From contig OY723269.1 of the NCBI GenBank assembly GCA_963210315.1, forward strand, positions 2,046,001 to 2,110,000: 64,000 bases of DNA, read 5' to 3'. Below the pieces are notes generated by a model, which made no database searches, had not been told where the DNA came from, and saw nothing but the letters and a program-made list of their open reading frames with translations. Position 1 is the first letter of the stretch; each line of letters begins with the position of its first letter. Positions 1 through 10,856 of the stretch are shown in pieces. A program made the position numbers and the translations under genes. The DNA comes from Rhynchopus euleeides (taxonomy: Eukaryota > Euglenozoa > Diplonemea > Diplonemida > Diplonemidae).

Positions 1-9
1 CTATCCCTC

Positions 10-735
10 ATGGGGGCTGGGCGAGAGGCGGGTGAAAGACACAGGGGGACGGCCGTGCCAAGATACGACCACCCCTTCTACTTAGCGCACGCCTCATTGA
101 GGGAGGACAGCGAGTTTCTTCGCGCAGCTGCCGCGTTGGATCAAGGTTTCCTGAATCACACCCACCGGTGTCACCCACGCATACACGTAACGATCCAGAA
201 GGCTGTGGCAAGTGACCCGTCTCTGTTCGCCATGAAGCACAACTACATGGAGGCTCGGAAGTCGACGTTCTTCAAAGTAGTTCAGAAGTTTCCCCATGTC
301 CTGAAGTACGCACCTGAGCCCTGGAAGCGGGACCGCCAAATAGTGCATGTGGCTGTGAAGGCGAACGCTGCCTCGTTGAAATATGCACATCAATCCCTGA
401 AGGCTGACACGGACATCGTCTTCGCCGCTGTGCAATCAGACCCCAGTGCCTTGAAGTACGCTGACGAAACCCTCGTGACGAACAAGAGCGTTGTGCTGAG
501 CATTCTGCAGAAGATCCCCGGCATCTTCCCGCATGTGCACGAATCCCTGCAAACCGACAGGGATGTTGTGCTTGCGGTTGTCCAAAAATCTCCCTGTCTG
601 CTGAGGCACGTGCACAAGTCGCTGACAGCGGACCGCGAATTTATGCATGTTGTGATGCAAACCCCGCGTGCTTCGAAATATGTTGGCAGAACCCTGCAGC
701 CCACCGGGAACCCGTTCCTGGTTCTGGTCTGTTGA
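10..735 (+). CDS. DUF4116-repeat protein, probably 5'-partial
   Basis: I see a 241-residue reading frame whose body is about seven repeats of roughly 25 residues. Each has the DUF4116 pattern: a short helix ending in KYA or HVH, then SL-x-x-D-R-x-I/V-V, then a hydrophobic helix (for example KYAHQSLKADTDIVFAAVQ). Repeats are far more diverged from each other than in the genes at 17-40 kb, so this is an older family member. The frame is open to the window edge, and the other family members start with a ubiquitin-like domain that is absent here. The true start is therefore probably outside the window, and the ATG at 10 is only the first one visible. The last residues, after the Lys-Tyr-Val-Gly repeat start, do not follow the pattern. 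DUF4116 has no established biochemical function; a helical-repeat scaffold is the reasonable inference. Confidence 0.7.
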   Translation: MGAGREAGERHRGTAVPRYDHPFYLAHASLREDSEFLRAAAALDQGFLNHTHRCHPRIHVTIQKAVASDPSLFAMKHNYMEARKSTFFKVVQKFPHVLKYAPEPWKRDRQIVHVAVKANAASLKYAHQSLKADTDIVFAAVQSDPSALKYADETLVTNKSVVLSILQKIPGIFPHVHESLQTDRDVVLAVVQKSPCLLRHVHKSLTADREFMHVVMQTPRASKYVGRTLQPTGNPFLVLVC

Positions 736-1721
736 GATGAACCGGAGCGAACTGAAAAGTGAAGGGGTTCGGAGGCGTTGGGCGACTTGCTCCCCATGAA
801 GCTGTGAGCTGTGTCTTGTTGCGGCCACCTTAGGGCCGTGTTTCAGTTCCACGATAGCCACACAAGTGGGAGCGCTGCGGTCCACATGCAGGCCCTCGCC
901 AAGCCCTGAGCTAACCACACGCTTGTGCGGGCAGTGTCTTCCCTTGTTGTCACGTGGCCATCCTTCTTTCCCGCTTGTCTTCCTTGTCTTGAACAGACGA
1001 CATACCTATCCCTGCCACGACGGCATTGTCGCGTTCACCCCGTGATGTGTTTCCAGGACAGGCCTGAGACACCTCCACACAGCCTCTTCTGCCATCCGTG
1101 TCGTCAGAGCCCGTCGGGCTGGAGTGCTGCGGCTTTGTCTTATAATCCGCACGGTGCACGCCTGCTGCCCAGGAGGAGACTCCACCGGTGCAGGGTCCGA
1201 CGGCACCCAACCTCTCGCCCAGCCCACGGCCTGGATGTCGGGCGAAACAAGAGCACCGATGAAGTTTCAACATGTCACTTGTGTTGATTTGTGTCAACAC
1301 ATACAGACCTCCGAATTCATGCGTGCACATTCAGTAAACTTGTACGATGCGACGAGGGAGTGAAGGGAGGACAAGAGAAGACGACTTCCCTGCGTGTGCT
1401 TGTGTTTCTACCACTTGCAGCAACAGTTTCTTGCAAGGTTGGAAGAACAAACACCACCCTTCGGCAGGCCAACGAGTGGTGTTTTGCTCCCTGCCTTCGC
1501 CCCTCCGTACGTCAGCTTTTGCACTGAACGGTGCCTAATGCAACGGAAAAGCGGTGGCTGAGCTGCCCCCTATCTCCCACGAGGCGCCTTTTTTGATATT
1601 GTGTTTTATGTCTTATGTCCGACTGAAGACTCCCAACATATCGCACCACACACCACACGACACCACGGAGCAGGTTTTGTGCCTACCACAAGGAGAAGAC
1701 ACACCCGCCCACACTACACAA
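736..1721. other. Intergenic, no gene recognised
   Basis: Short overlapping frames occur but none has a recognisable domain or a convincing start. The last part before the lipocalin start is C/A-rich and would serve as its 5' leader. Confidence 0.5.
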
Positions 1722-2300
1722 ATGTCGTTCGCAAAGTCACTGGTGGCGGTGGTGCTGTGCGCCGTGTCGGTGCAGGGCAGCTGCCCGGCCAACGCGACTG
1801 CCGTGGCGCCCTTCAACCTGCAGAACTACCTCGGGGTGTGGTACCAGATTGCGGACACGGCGAAGTTCAACGACCGGAGGGAGAAGGGGCTTGACTGTGT
1901 GTACGCCAACTACACCCTGGAGGACGCGTCCACGGTGCGTGTGGAGAACAACGGGTTCCGCAACGGTGTGCTGGACAAGGCTGTGGGGAAGGCGAAGCAG
2001 GTTGTGCCGAACACGGGTGCGCTCAAGGTCTCCTTCTTCGGGCCCTTCTACGGGCCGTACACCATCATCAACCTGCAGAGCGACTCGAAGGGCGACTACG
2101 CGCTGTCGCTGGTGTACTCCTGCTCCGAGACCTTCGGGGTGAAGGAGGAGGACCTGTGGATCCTGTCGCGCACGCGCGAGATCAGCGAGGCGTCCTACCA
2201 GGGCCTGCAGACCTTCGCCGGGCAGGTGGGGATCGACCTTGCAGCCCTGGGCCTCGTCAAGACGAAGCAGACGGGGTGCGCCCCGCTGCGCAGCCAGTAA
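1722..2300 (+). CDS. Secreted lipocalin (Blc/apolipoprotein D type)
   Basis: A 192-residue protein of normal lipocalin length. Residues 1-20 form a signal peptide (MSFAKS then a Val/Ala/Leu core ending VQGSC), so it should enter the secretory pathway. The lipocalin first motif G-x-W is present as NYLGVWYQIADTAKF near residue 37. Later come a strand with SFFGPFYGPYTIINL and the third-motif stretch DLWILSRTREIS, both typical of the bacterial-lipocalin/ApoD branch. Cysteines near the N-terminus, mid-barrel and C-terminus (TGCAPL) could pair. The family binds small hydrophobic ligands in a beta-barrel; the ligand here is unknown. I chose the ATG at 1722 because it begins the signal peptide; the frame is open upstream to 1554 but that part is not protein-like. 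Single exon. Confidence 0.88.
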   Translation: MSFAKSLVAVVLCAVSVQGSCPANATAVAPFNLQNYLGVWYQIADTAKFNDRREKGLDCVYANYTLEDASTVRVENNGFRNGVLDKAVGKAKQVVPNTGALKVSFFGPFYGPYTIINLQSDSKGDYALSLVYSCSETFGVKEEDLWILSRTREISEASYQGLQTFAGQVGIDLAALGLVKTKQTGCAPLRSQ

Positions 2301-3081
2301 TCACGCGTTTGCAGGGCACGCACGCCGCCTTCTTCCCACACACAACGATGTCCCCAACGAGTAGCCTTGTATACCGTCATCCCCATCGGATGCAGGGCTC
2401 GCTTCTGCTCAGGTGAGACGGTCTTCCGTGCAACCTCTGTGCAGAGTTGGGCCAGCAGTGTGCAGCTTTGTGTTCTGCAGTCTGCTGCCTGTTTTGTCTC
2501 TTTGTTATGTGAATTGAACGTTTCGCTTCTACCAGGCTGGTCCAGGTGCGCACTGCTGCGCTGTGTGCCGCACCTCGGTGCTGTGCCGCGTGGCGTGTGC
2601 ATGTGGATGTGCCTTTGCGTGGGCTGTGCGTGCCTTGCTGTGTGGCAGCCGGACAGACACAAGACCCGCCTGCCAAAGGAAGCCAAAGGGAGGCGGTGAC
2701 GGCACGTGTGCCCCACCCTCCCTCGGAGACCAGGACAGGCGGCGCTTGTGTGCCGCTGCCGAGACACAGGCACCCGTTGCAGCCGCGACATCCCATTTGC
2801 TGTTTCCTCTTTCACACGTGTGCTGCTTCACCGCAGAGCGATGCTTTTGTGGCATTTGCCAGACCCAACAGCTTCATGCCGGGCCTCACAGCTCACAACC
2901 CCCCAACCCCACCCCCACACCCCTTGCTCCTCCTCTTGTATTCATCCACTTTGTAACGCGACAATGCAAGTTTGCACCAATCGGGTTGTCCCCACGCTAC
3001 AGCCCGTTTGCCGTGTCTGTGTGTTGCTGCACCACAGGCAAGCCACCATTTCCCCACACTGCAGGCACCGGCTGAGGTGAG
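2301..3081. other. Intergenic, no gene recognised
   Basis: No supported coding sequence. A C/A-rich stretch near 2890-2940 and an acceptor-like CACTGCAG at about 3056-3063 lie just upstream of the next start, so a leader intron is possible but unproven. Confidence 0.45.
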
Positions 3082-4239
3082 ATGGAAGCATTTCTGGTGG
3101 AGGCCACCACCGGGGAGCAGCATGCAGTGGACATCGGTGTCGACGACCTCGCAGAGGCGGTGAAGAGTGTCGCACACGCGGTGTTCTGCTTCCCTCCCGA
3201 TTCGGAGCCATCCGACCTGCAGCTGCTGTTCGAGGGCGAGGTGCTGTGTGATGAGGAACCGCTGAGCAGCGCAGGTGTGCACGGCGGGTGCGACATCGTC
3301 GTGGAACTGACGCCCCACCGCTTCGTGGATGCGCTGCGCGTGGGAACGACAGCACTGCGGGACGTGCCTTTGTGGGTGCGTGCACAGCACAGCGCCGTCC
3401 TCGTTGCTGTTGATGTGGATCCGCGCGCCTTCCAGTTTGCACACGAGTCGTTGCAGGCTGACAGGACCATCGCGCTTGCGGCAGCCAAGGCCAGTCCGCA
3501 TGTGATGCCGTACCTGCCCAAACCCCTGAAGGCTGACAGGGAGATTGTTCTCGAGGCGGTTGCCAGCAACGCGCATGCTCTGAAGTCAGCGCACAAACCC
3601 CTGAAGGCTGATCGGGACTTCATCCTTCAGGTCAAAGAGCGGAACCCGGAGGCCTTGCAATACGCACACAGCTCCCTGCTGGAGGACAGAGACATCCTCC
3701 TCGGGGCTATGCAGCAGTGCCCAATCCTCTGGGAAGTCGCCCCCTCCCACCTCAGAAGCGATCCCGAAATCGCTCTTGCTGGTGCACGCAAATGTCCTGA
3801 AGCGCTGTGCTGTGTTGATGCTGCTGCTTCACCGGAGTTGGTGTGGAGGGCACTGAAGGCGCATCCCAATGCACTGCAGTACATGGATTCCTCTGTTCAG
3901 CAGACGAAGGAGTACGTCCTTGCTGCTGTGAGGGGCAACCCGACAATGTGGTACTATGCCTCCCACGACGTTCAGGCTGACAGGGATGTTGCCCTCGCCG
4001 CCCTCCAAAGCGACACGGACGTGCGCTTGGACCTGGAGGAGTTGCTGCTGCCCCCACTGCACCAGGACAGGGAGGTGATGCTGGCAGCTGTGCGCAAAGA
4101 CCCCGAAACACTGCCCCTGGCAAGCGAGTGCCTCCAGTGTAGCCAGAGATTCCTCGCGGACGCGATCGATCTGAACCCTGCTGCCTTGCGGTACTGCCGC
4201 AACATTGGTTTTTCGACTCGGCATTCATCGTGTCTGTGA
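3082..4239 (+). CDS. Ubiquitin-like + DUF4116-repeat protein, frame broken at 3' end
   Basis: 385 residues in the uninterrupted frame. Residues 1-75 match the ubiquitin fold in layout: a beta hairpin (MEAFLVEATTGEQHAVDIGV), a helix, then LLFEGEVLCDEEPLSSAG and a final strand. There is no C-terminal di-glycine. A linker with VPLWVR follows, then about a dozen 23-25-residue DUF4116 repeats (pattern SL-x-x-DR-x-I/V-x-LAAV). It shares the whole architecture with the genes at 17.5, 22.3, 26.5 and 38.1 kb, but the repeats are strongly diverged, so it is the older paralogue. At 4209-4213 (T5 run) the frame is lost and a different frame carries two more clean repeats to 4400. That points to a one-base deletion, a sequencing error, or an unrecognised splice. 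Confidence 0.8.
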   Translation: MEAFLVEATTGEQHAVDIGVDDLAEAVKSVAHAVFCFPPDSEPSDLQLLFEGEVLCDEEPLSSAGVHGGCDIVVELTPHRFVDALRVGTTALRDVPLWVRAQHSAVLVAVDVDPRAFQFAHESLQADRTIALAAAKASPHVMPYLPKPLKADREIVLEAVASNAHALKSAHKPLKADRDFILQVKERNPEALQYAHSSLLEDRDILLGAMQQCPILWEVAPSHLRSDPEIALAGARKCPEALCCVDAAASPELVWRALKAHPNALQYMDSSVQQTKEYVLAAVRGNPTMWYYASHDVQADRDVALAALQSDTDVRLDLEELLLPPLHQDREVMLAAVRKDPETLPLASECLQCSQRFLADAIDLNPAALRYCRNIGFSTRHSSCL

Positions 4240-4400
4240 TGAAGAGGACCCCCCTTGCGTTGGAGTATGTCACCCCGCAGTTTGCGGACAACAGAGAGCT
4301 CAATCTTCTGGCGGTTTCTCAGGACCCTGCCGCCTTCCAGTATGTGCATGCCTCCCTGAAGGACGACCGTGAGATTGTGGCTGCAGCAGGAGCACGCTAG
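4214..4400 (+). pseudogene. Out-of-frame C-terminal repeats of the 3082 gene
   Basis: In the frame offset by one base from the preceding gene, the sequence reads as two further DUF4116 repeats (LALEYVTPQF then ADNRELNLLAV; FQYVHASLKDDREIVAAAG) and stops at 4398-4400. The ending resembles that of the young paralogues (SLKEDREILAAAS then stop). This is therefore the genuine C-terminus displaced by a frame change in the T-run. Confidence 0.72.
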
Positions 4401-5570
4401 TCTCAGGCCGTGGAAGCGGGGTTTGATAACAGCCGTGACATGACAGAAATCAGGCAGTTAGTCTTGGAAATGAGCTCTGCACACTTTCAAGGCCATAATA
4501 CCTTCAGGTGCATGCAGGAGGCTGACAACAAAAAGTAGTCCGGAACTGTTCTCCCACAGTTGCTGGACAGGGTGTCCATAATAAAGCGAAAGGAGTACGA
4601 TTTTTTGCCCAAACAAGCTTGCTTGTCACAGCGAAAGAGTCAGTGGGAGCGTACCCGCGCGCAGTGTGTTTTGAGTGAGCAACACAAAACCACTTTTATC
4701 ACAGCAACGCCCTTCACAGGGGCCACAACACACTGCCGCTCGTGCGCACAAACAAAAAATACCGCTCGTGCGCTTGCCTGCGGCCAGGTCGGTCTTGTTG
4801 CCAGAGACCGTCCGCTGGTCGCCTCCGTCCGGACTGATTGGTTCCGACCCGACCGGCTAGCGTGTGTTCCCCGGCCGCCACCGACTTCCCATCCGGTGTG
4901 GGTCACTGTCGACGGCTGCGGGTGACCTGCCTCGCTGAGGGCCTCGCCTGCCCCTCCCTTGGGGGTCGATCAAGGCCAGCTTCGGCTTGGCTGAGTGTGT
5001 CGGCGCACCTGTCTCTGCTCTGAGTATGGGAGTGGGAATCAGTGCCCGCCGCCTCCTCCACTGGCGACCCTCCTCCATCATGGAAGGTCCTACCTGCCCC
5101 GATCATCCCCTATCCTGTGCCTTCCCTAAACACCAAGACCCCCGCCGCAAAAAATATCGAGGAGCGGCTGCTCGCCGCGTTGATATCCGTTCCCTCCGGG
5201 AGGAACGAAAAGGGCGGGCCGCCGTCATGCCCCTGATACCTCTTCCGGCTGAGGCGGGCGTCAAGGTCGTCGTGCCGTTGGCCTGCAGCCAGAGAAGGGG
5301 TCGTTCCGTCGCGCCCCATCCCCACACTCAGCTCGCAACCCACTCCCCGCCGCACAAGCAGCGGAGGGGTGTCACTCGACAGGAGGATAACGAAGCCGTG
5401 GTGCTTCCCCCCCTCCTCCTGTGTACCAGGCCACTGACAGGCATCCACACCCTTCCTTTGTGCATTGATTCACCTCGGGCAGCTTGTCTGGTGTGGTGAC
5501 TATAGAAAGGACAAACGTTACAAAAATGGGCTGGGAAACAGCTTGTGTTCTCACTCCCGACAAACAAACC
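4401..5570. other. No gene recognised
   Basis: Only short, composition-driven frames; nothing with a domain, a signal or a good start. Confidence 0.5.
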
Positions 5571-5827
5571 CTCCCGGGCAGTTGTTGCCCTCCCCACAGC
5601 TGAGGCTGCTTCCCCTGCCCACGAGGACGCGGACTTTCCCCCCACCCCAGGCAGTCGCTGTCCTCCTCACAGCCGAGGTTTTTTCCCCAAGATCCCGAGC
5701 ACGTAGCTTCACCTCCTCCACCCCGGGCAGTCGTTGTCCTCCTCACAGCTCAGGCTGTTCCCCCAAGACCACGAGAAAGTGGCACCCCCCTCCCGGGCAG
5801 TAGTTGCCTTTCTCACAGCTCAGGCTT
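5571..5827. repeat. Minisatellite, four copies of about 74 bp
   Basis: Four imperfect copies begin at about 5577, 5651, 5727 and 5797 (spacings 74, 76, 70). Each contains GGCAGT, a pyrimidine block and CTCACAGC, then GAGG or CAGG. Confidence 0.75.
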
Positions 5828-5884
5828 AAACGGAAAAAACACCCTGAAAAATGGGGCCTTGTTTTCGGGGGTGTTTTTTTATGC

Positions 5885-6105
5885 ACACAACACACCCATG
5901 TGGTAAGGGAAATACTACGGAGACGCGATGGACTCGGGACTGACACTGGCCTCTTGCTCATGTTTACTTCTATTCCGTGCTCCACCTGCTCCACCTCATC
6001 CGACACTTCAGGCATATCAGAATCACGTGTGTTTGCAGACAATATCAACAGGAGACTTTGACGGACAACAGGTAAGGGGCGATCCACACGGTGGAAGCGT
6101 CCAAT
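5885..6105 (+). repeat. Dispersed 210-220 bp repeat, copy 1
   Basis: Closely similar to 52068-52275. Both copies contain CGATGGACTC, GACAATATC, and a strong donor-like ACAACAGGTAAGG at the 3' side. Both preserve an open frame of about 48 codons from the ATG (5928) to that donor, beginning MDSGLTLASCS. It may be a duplicated first exon or simply a repeat. Confidence 0.7.
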
Positions 6106-6381
6106 GCACCTCTCACAGTACAGAGGCCAGAAGGATCCCGTAGTATTTCCATCTGGGACCCCCTGTGTGCACATTCTACATTTCTATCGGTTGAAATCGG
6201 GTACAACGGAGCTCCCTGGGCTGTTCTCAAACCCTGATCTCACTGCGCTGTCATATTTTCACACCCTAGGTGCGACCATCTTTGCCCCCCCCCCCCCTCC
6301 CCCCAGGCATGTCGCTAAGCGTCGACCGTCGACCCAGTGGTGTTGGGTTTCCACCCCCCCCCCCATAAAAAAGCGGCGACC

Positions 6382-6410
6382 GCGTCGACCCAGTTCCACT
6401 GGGTCGACGC
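6382..6410. repeat. Perfect 13-bp hairpin with three-base loop
   Basis: Arms 6382-6394 (GCGTCGACCCAGT) and 6398-6410 are exact reverse complements around the loop TCC (GGA on the other strand). Confidence 0.8.
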
Positions 6411-7900
6411 TAACCAAGCCTCGACCAAGCGTCAACCCGTGGTGCCTATGTTGCAGGCGTGTCTGTATGGTTCGATCCTGGACGGTTGCCGTGTGTGTTT
6501 ATTCCTGTGTGGACGAGCATAACAAAGCAATTGAATGGTTGCGTTGTGTGTTATTCCTCGTTGCACGAAATCAGGGGGTGAACGCCCGATAATCGACATT
6601 CTGAAAAAGAAACTACAGGCACGCATCGATGCATCGCCAGGCACCACCGGATGGAGGGTGGTGTCCTGCTCAGTGAAGGAGTTGAGGTGTCAGTGTCACG
6701 AGAAGAGCATCAAAGCCACGTGAGCTGCAAACCGAGTCAGGCGAGGAGTTGTGCCGGTGTTCCCCTGCCCCCCCCCTCCAGATGGTGCAGGCGAGTCGCT
6801 TTGGCTTGGGTGTATCCGTGCAGTGTAATCCGTGTAAAAACGTTCCCCCACCGAGACGGATACACCCTTTGCTGTGTTTCCTCCTTGACGCTTCCTCCGC
6901 AACCCTTGCCACACAAGGCAACACCTTTTCCCCGTTCCTCTCTTTGCTCTTTGCCCCCCTTCCCTGACTCCCCATAGGCTTTTTTGGTTTTCCTCCAGCA
7001 CCCGAGGAGGCGAGGCGCGAGCGGGAGAGGCTTCCGGGCCAGAGACCCTCCAGAGGATATATATCAACCAAAATCTGAAAAACCGTATACTTTAGTCGTT
7101 TACTTGGGCAGCAGCAATTTGTACATTTTTTTGACAATTTTGAGTTGTGACCCCACCGTGAATTCCGCGGTATACCTAGCAGTCAATTCCGCCCTGTTTC
7201 GAGTTCCGGAAATGCAGTCTGTTGGGTTCAAATTGGGATGCGGATGCGCATCCCAGTTTGACTGGTGAGGTTGGCCGGGAAATTTTTTTTTAAAAAATCT
7301 CGGAAAGCTATGGTAGCAACGGAATCAAATGCGGCCAGAATCGGGGAAAAAGGTGTAGTGGAAGACAATTTACTCCCAGATGCAGTTCTCACCCCCCTTG
7401 GTAGGCTTTTGTACAGTGCTTTTTTTGCTTCTTATTGCCTGCGAATCCACCACCTTCCATGCACAGGAAAACTCATCTGAATCATGTGAAACACAAACAT
7501 GGCCTGCTTCAAATGCAAGAGTTCACGGAATGTCACCAACATCACCCTGCTTCCCCGGGCAGTGCAGAATGGCCTGAAGGCCCCCCACCCAGTGGTCTCG
7601 CTGGGGGTCGGGCAAACCAAAAAAGAGGTAGGGCACAGGGTGGGCCGAGCTCGCTCCGCAGGGGAAAAAGTGCAGCCCAACCCCACTCCGATTTCCCGCA
7701 GTATGATGCAAACAGGGCCACAGAACGTTTTCCCCCCAATTCGAAAGGCATCGGATGCTGCCGCCTTAGATCGTCCTGCTGGACCAAAAATCAGTAGTCA
7801 GGGGGTCTTGGGTTGCCATTGAGCACTTGCAAAACTGCAATCCCGAGTAACTTTGCCAGCGCGCCGTGTTCAGGAACGGCAGCAAAGCTAACAGGCTACA

Positions 7901-7954
7901 GGGGGGTCTGGGGGGCGGAGCCCCCCAGCCGCCGGAGGCCACGGTAGTGAACAT
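7901..7954 (-). repeat. 54-bp hairpin repeat, inverted copy
   Basis: Reverse complement of the units at 62909-62961, 63044-63099 and 63440-63493. The core is a 9-bp stem (CTGGGGGGC) with GGA loop at 7908-7928, next to CCGCCGGAGGCCACGG. Confidence 0.85.
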
Positions 7955-8470
7955 CCTAAAATCCCTCGAAGGCTAATCCCCACACCGGTTGGTGCTGTTG
8001 CACATTCCAGGCGGGGATGATCCTTCGCTTGACCTGATGAGTGCCTGACGGTGCGCTTCGATGAGCACCACCAAGCCCCCAGCACCTGGTACACCTGCTC
8101 ATGATGGCGTTGGGTTTTCATACGCTGCGCGTGAAAACTCGGCTACAAGGCCGAACCCGAAAGCCCCAAAATCTGACCCATCCGCAAAATTCGACGGGGA
8201 AAATATTGAGGTAGGGCCAAGGTAGGGCCGAGGTAGGGCCATGCCACCCCTGGCGGCCCACCCTCCCCAAAAATTACAGAAAAAGCCCACCTACCTCTGC
8301 TACCAGGTCCTGGGCACGACCTTAAACTACCTAAGACCTAGGGAAGTCGTAAAACTCAACCCCACACCCCGAGGGCTCCCCCAGGCTGGTCCGCCTGGGC
8401 AACGGGGTCCCAGTGCATAGCACGGAGCACTGGGACAAAAGAGGGTCCGCCTTTTTCCGTCAACTCTGAC

Positions 8471-9259
8471 ATGGGGAGGGACAGCTGGAGCCACTGGCGG
8501 GGTGCTGTGTTGACTTCAGGGGGCTCCCAACGTGCTTCGGCACACCGGGTTCTTGGCCTGCGGCGGCATGGTAGTCGGTCAGAGAGGCCAGCGCTTGGTC
8601 GGGGACTACTCAGAGAGGGCGTGTGCGGACTTCAGGGGGCTCCCAACGTGCATCTGCACACCGGGTTCTTGGCCTGCGGACGTAGATTGCCTAAAGGTTT
8701 AGAAACCGGCCGAGCCCGTGGGGGTGACGAACGTACTGCCGGCCCGGGATTGTCAAGGTTCTTTCCCCAGATGGCTCACCAGTACCACCAAACCACACGG
8801 AGAGCAAAACCGCCGGGGAGGGGGTGGGGGAAGGTGGGAAGGGCGGCATGCCGAACTACAGCAAGGATGGCCAACAATGCGATCACTGCAAACAAGGCAT
8901 GGGACACAAGAGGGAAAAAAAAACGCCCCGACCTCCGCATGGAGGGACTCACCCGCTTAGGGGAAACCACCATCCGCCGACTCCGGGCCGACCACCACCG
9001 CCTGGTCTACGACCACGACATCCCGGGCACGGCACAACCACCTTGCCAACCCTGCCTGAAGCATGCGCCGGGCCACCCCCCGCCTGGGGTCTCACTGAAG
9101 CACCTCTTCTTCGGCTGCCCCGCGACAGCGTCGGCCCGACACCACCTCACAGCCACAAACGTGCACAACCTGCTGTTGCACAACTGCAAGGAGGCACTGC
9201 GCTACCTGGCCGAGGCAGGGGTAACGGAGCACGGCGAGAAGGACTACCTGAACGCGTGA
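8471..9259 (+). pseudogene. 3' remnant of a non-LTR retrotransposon
   Basis: 262 residues, of which only the last 110 or so are recognisable. ETTIRRLRADHHRLVYDH is followed by C-x2-C, SLKHLFFGCPATASARHH, and a Leu-rich tail. This is the order seen after the reverse transcriptase in many non-LTR elements: a basic LR-x-x-H-x-R-L stretch, then a C-x2-C...H-x-x-x-x-C zinc motif. No reverse-transcriptase core is present, so the copy would be 5'-truncated. The upstream part holds two direct 53-bp repeats at 8512-8564 and 8628-8680 (116 bp apart) and does not look coding. Confidence 0.5.
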
Positions 9260-10063
9260 ACCAAATAACATCATCAGAGAACAAGGGCTTCGGCCCGACC
9301 CCCCAGCACCCCCCCCCCATCCCAGCCCCACGTCACTTTCCACAGGCCGCCAGGCGCGTCAGCGTCGGCGACCGCCCGCCCCCAGTCTGAGAGGCATCAG
9401 CCGAATCTCGGTGGAGGCGGGCACAAAACAAAAGGGAGAGTCGTCACTGTGCATATCAGCACGGTCCCGCCCTCTGTGCCAGACCAACACACCACCAAAG
9501 GAAAAGAGGAAGAGGCGACGTAAGGCAATGCCTCCGTGCGGCCAGGAGAACACGAAATAGCGACCCCCTCAACGGGGAATGCTACGAGCACGGCCAAAAA
9601 TCGTTCAAATCGTTCAAAAGGGAGGTGGGGCCGCGGCCCCCCCTGCCAGCCCTGGCACGAGATCACTGCCCCCACCTCTCCCCTGACTTTCTCAATTGCT
9701 CCAGGATTTCGGCTATTTTCGGCTATTTTTGTGTACTTTGGGACCCCGTGTAGGAGGCCTTATACACCGCAAAAGTCACCGATTTTTTTTCCTGGGAAGG
9801 TTCTCACTAAAACTACACAGGAATCACATTTTTGGGCCGGAAATTTTTTGTTTCCGGCCCGGACGCCTCCCTGAGACGGACCCATTTTTGGGTCGATTTT
9901 TGGGGGGATTTTCCTTAGGAAAGTTGGTTATAGTGGTTGGGCAGCAGTAAATTGGACTGTACTCCACTAAATTCACCGATTTTTTTTATGGTGTAATTGG
10001 GGCTGTCAGGCCTGTTGAAATTCGCATATGCAGCAAAAATTCACAAAAATGCGCAAAAATTCG
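9260..10063. other. Repeat-rich, no gene recognised
   Basis: C-rich then A/T-rich. From about 9940 it resembles, in inverted form, sequence beyond the right arm at 16893-17170 (GGGGCTGTCAGGCC against GGCCTGACAGCCCC). The inverted-repeat structure therefore extends outward at lower identity. Confidence 0.5.
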
Positions 10064-10312
10064 TCGTCAGCTGATTGAGGGTGTGATATGAGGGTTCTAT
10101 CCAACAAGGATATCAAGGCGGCACTTTCAAAGTCCTGCCAAGGACAGCGCCACGTGGGTGTGTGCTTCTGATATATGTTATGTCATCATGTGAACCCTCC
10201 CCAGCGTGTGCCAACATCCCTGACACGCTCACGAAAAGCATGACACGGAGAAAACAGGTGCCGAAACAACCTGCCGAGCACACGGGTGGTGCCACGTTGA
10301 TCCACGCAGCGA
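10064..10312 (+). repeat. Left arm of 249-bp inverted repeat
   Basis: Begins TCGTCAGCTGATTGAGG and ends CCACGCAGCGA; partner at 16644-16892. Confidence 0.93.
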
Positions 10313-10618
10313 TCTCCCATGACAGGAAGCCTTGTCGCCACGGCAGAGTCGCCGCAGACTGTGGGAGAGGTGTCGCCAGTCACCTTGAGGTTGCAGTGTG
10401 TCATCAGGCTAAGACCCGTGCCCTCTTCACCTCCCCTGTTAGGTTGCTCCCATATCGTTGCCTGCTTTGGGGCCTGAAGGACATAGGGGTCCAGCAGGCA
10501 CTTGAGCATCGCAAGGCATGAGTGGCTGTTTCAAACTCCTGGTGCAAGCACCCGTCATGGTCTGGGGAAGCCCTCCCAGGTAGTTTAACGTCTTGCCCAG
10601 GACCTCACAGAGAGTCCA

Positions 10619-10780
10619 CAAAAATTTACAAAAATTCACAAACGTTTAGTGTGAGTTTTTGTGCACGTTTGCGAAAATTTGCGAAATTTGCGAAAATTTG
10701 CGCAAGTTTGTGAAAGTTTGTGAAGCGTTTGTGAAAGTTTGTGAACCGTTTGTGAAAGTTTGTGAACTCGCAAAATTTAC
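10619..10780. repeat. A/T-rich decamer array (AAGTTTGYGA type)
   Basis: Degenerate tandem GTTTGTGAAA / TTTGCGAAAA units. The first part carries the complementary form (CACAAAAATT), so the array can fold back. Same family as 11565-11825 and short pieces flanking the 249-bp arms. Confidence 0.75.
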
Positions 10781-10856
10781 CGGATTTTTTTCTGGGGGGG
10801 CGGGGGGGTCCGGGTCACCGGGGCCAACCCGAGTCCGGTGGTTCAGGGCATCTGCC

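Larger units (their letters stand above)
5828..7900. other. Region without a supported gene
   Basis: Besides the dispersed repeat and the hairpin listed separately, the stretch has long C-runs (about 6285-6300 and 6354-6364) and an A/T-rich block at 7060-7390. The first 33 bp of that block (7061-7093) are the inverse of 17183-17215. No frame is convincing. Confidence 0.45.
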
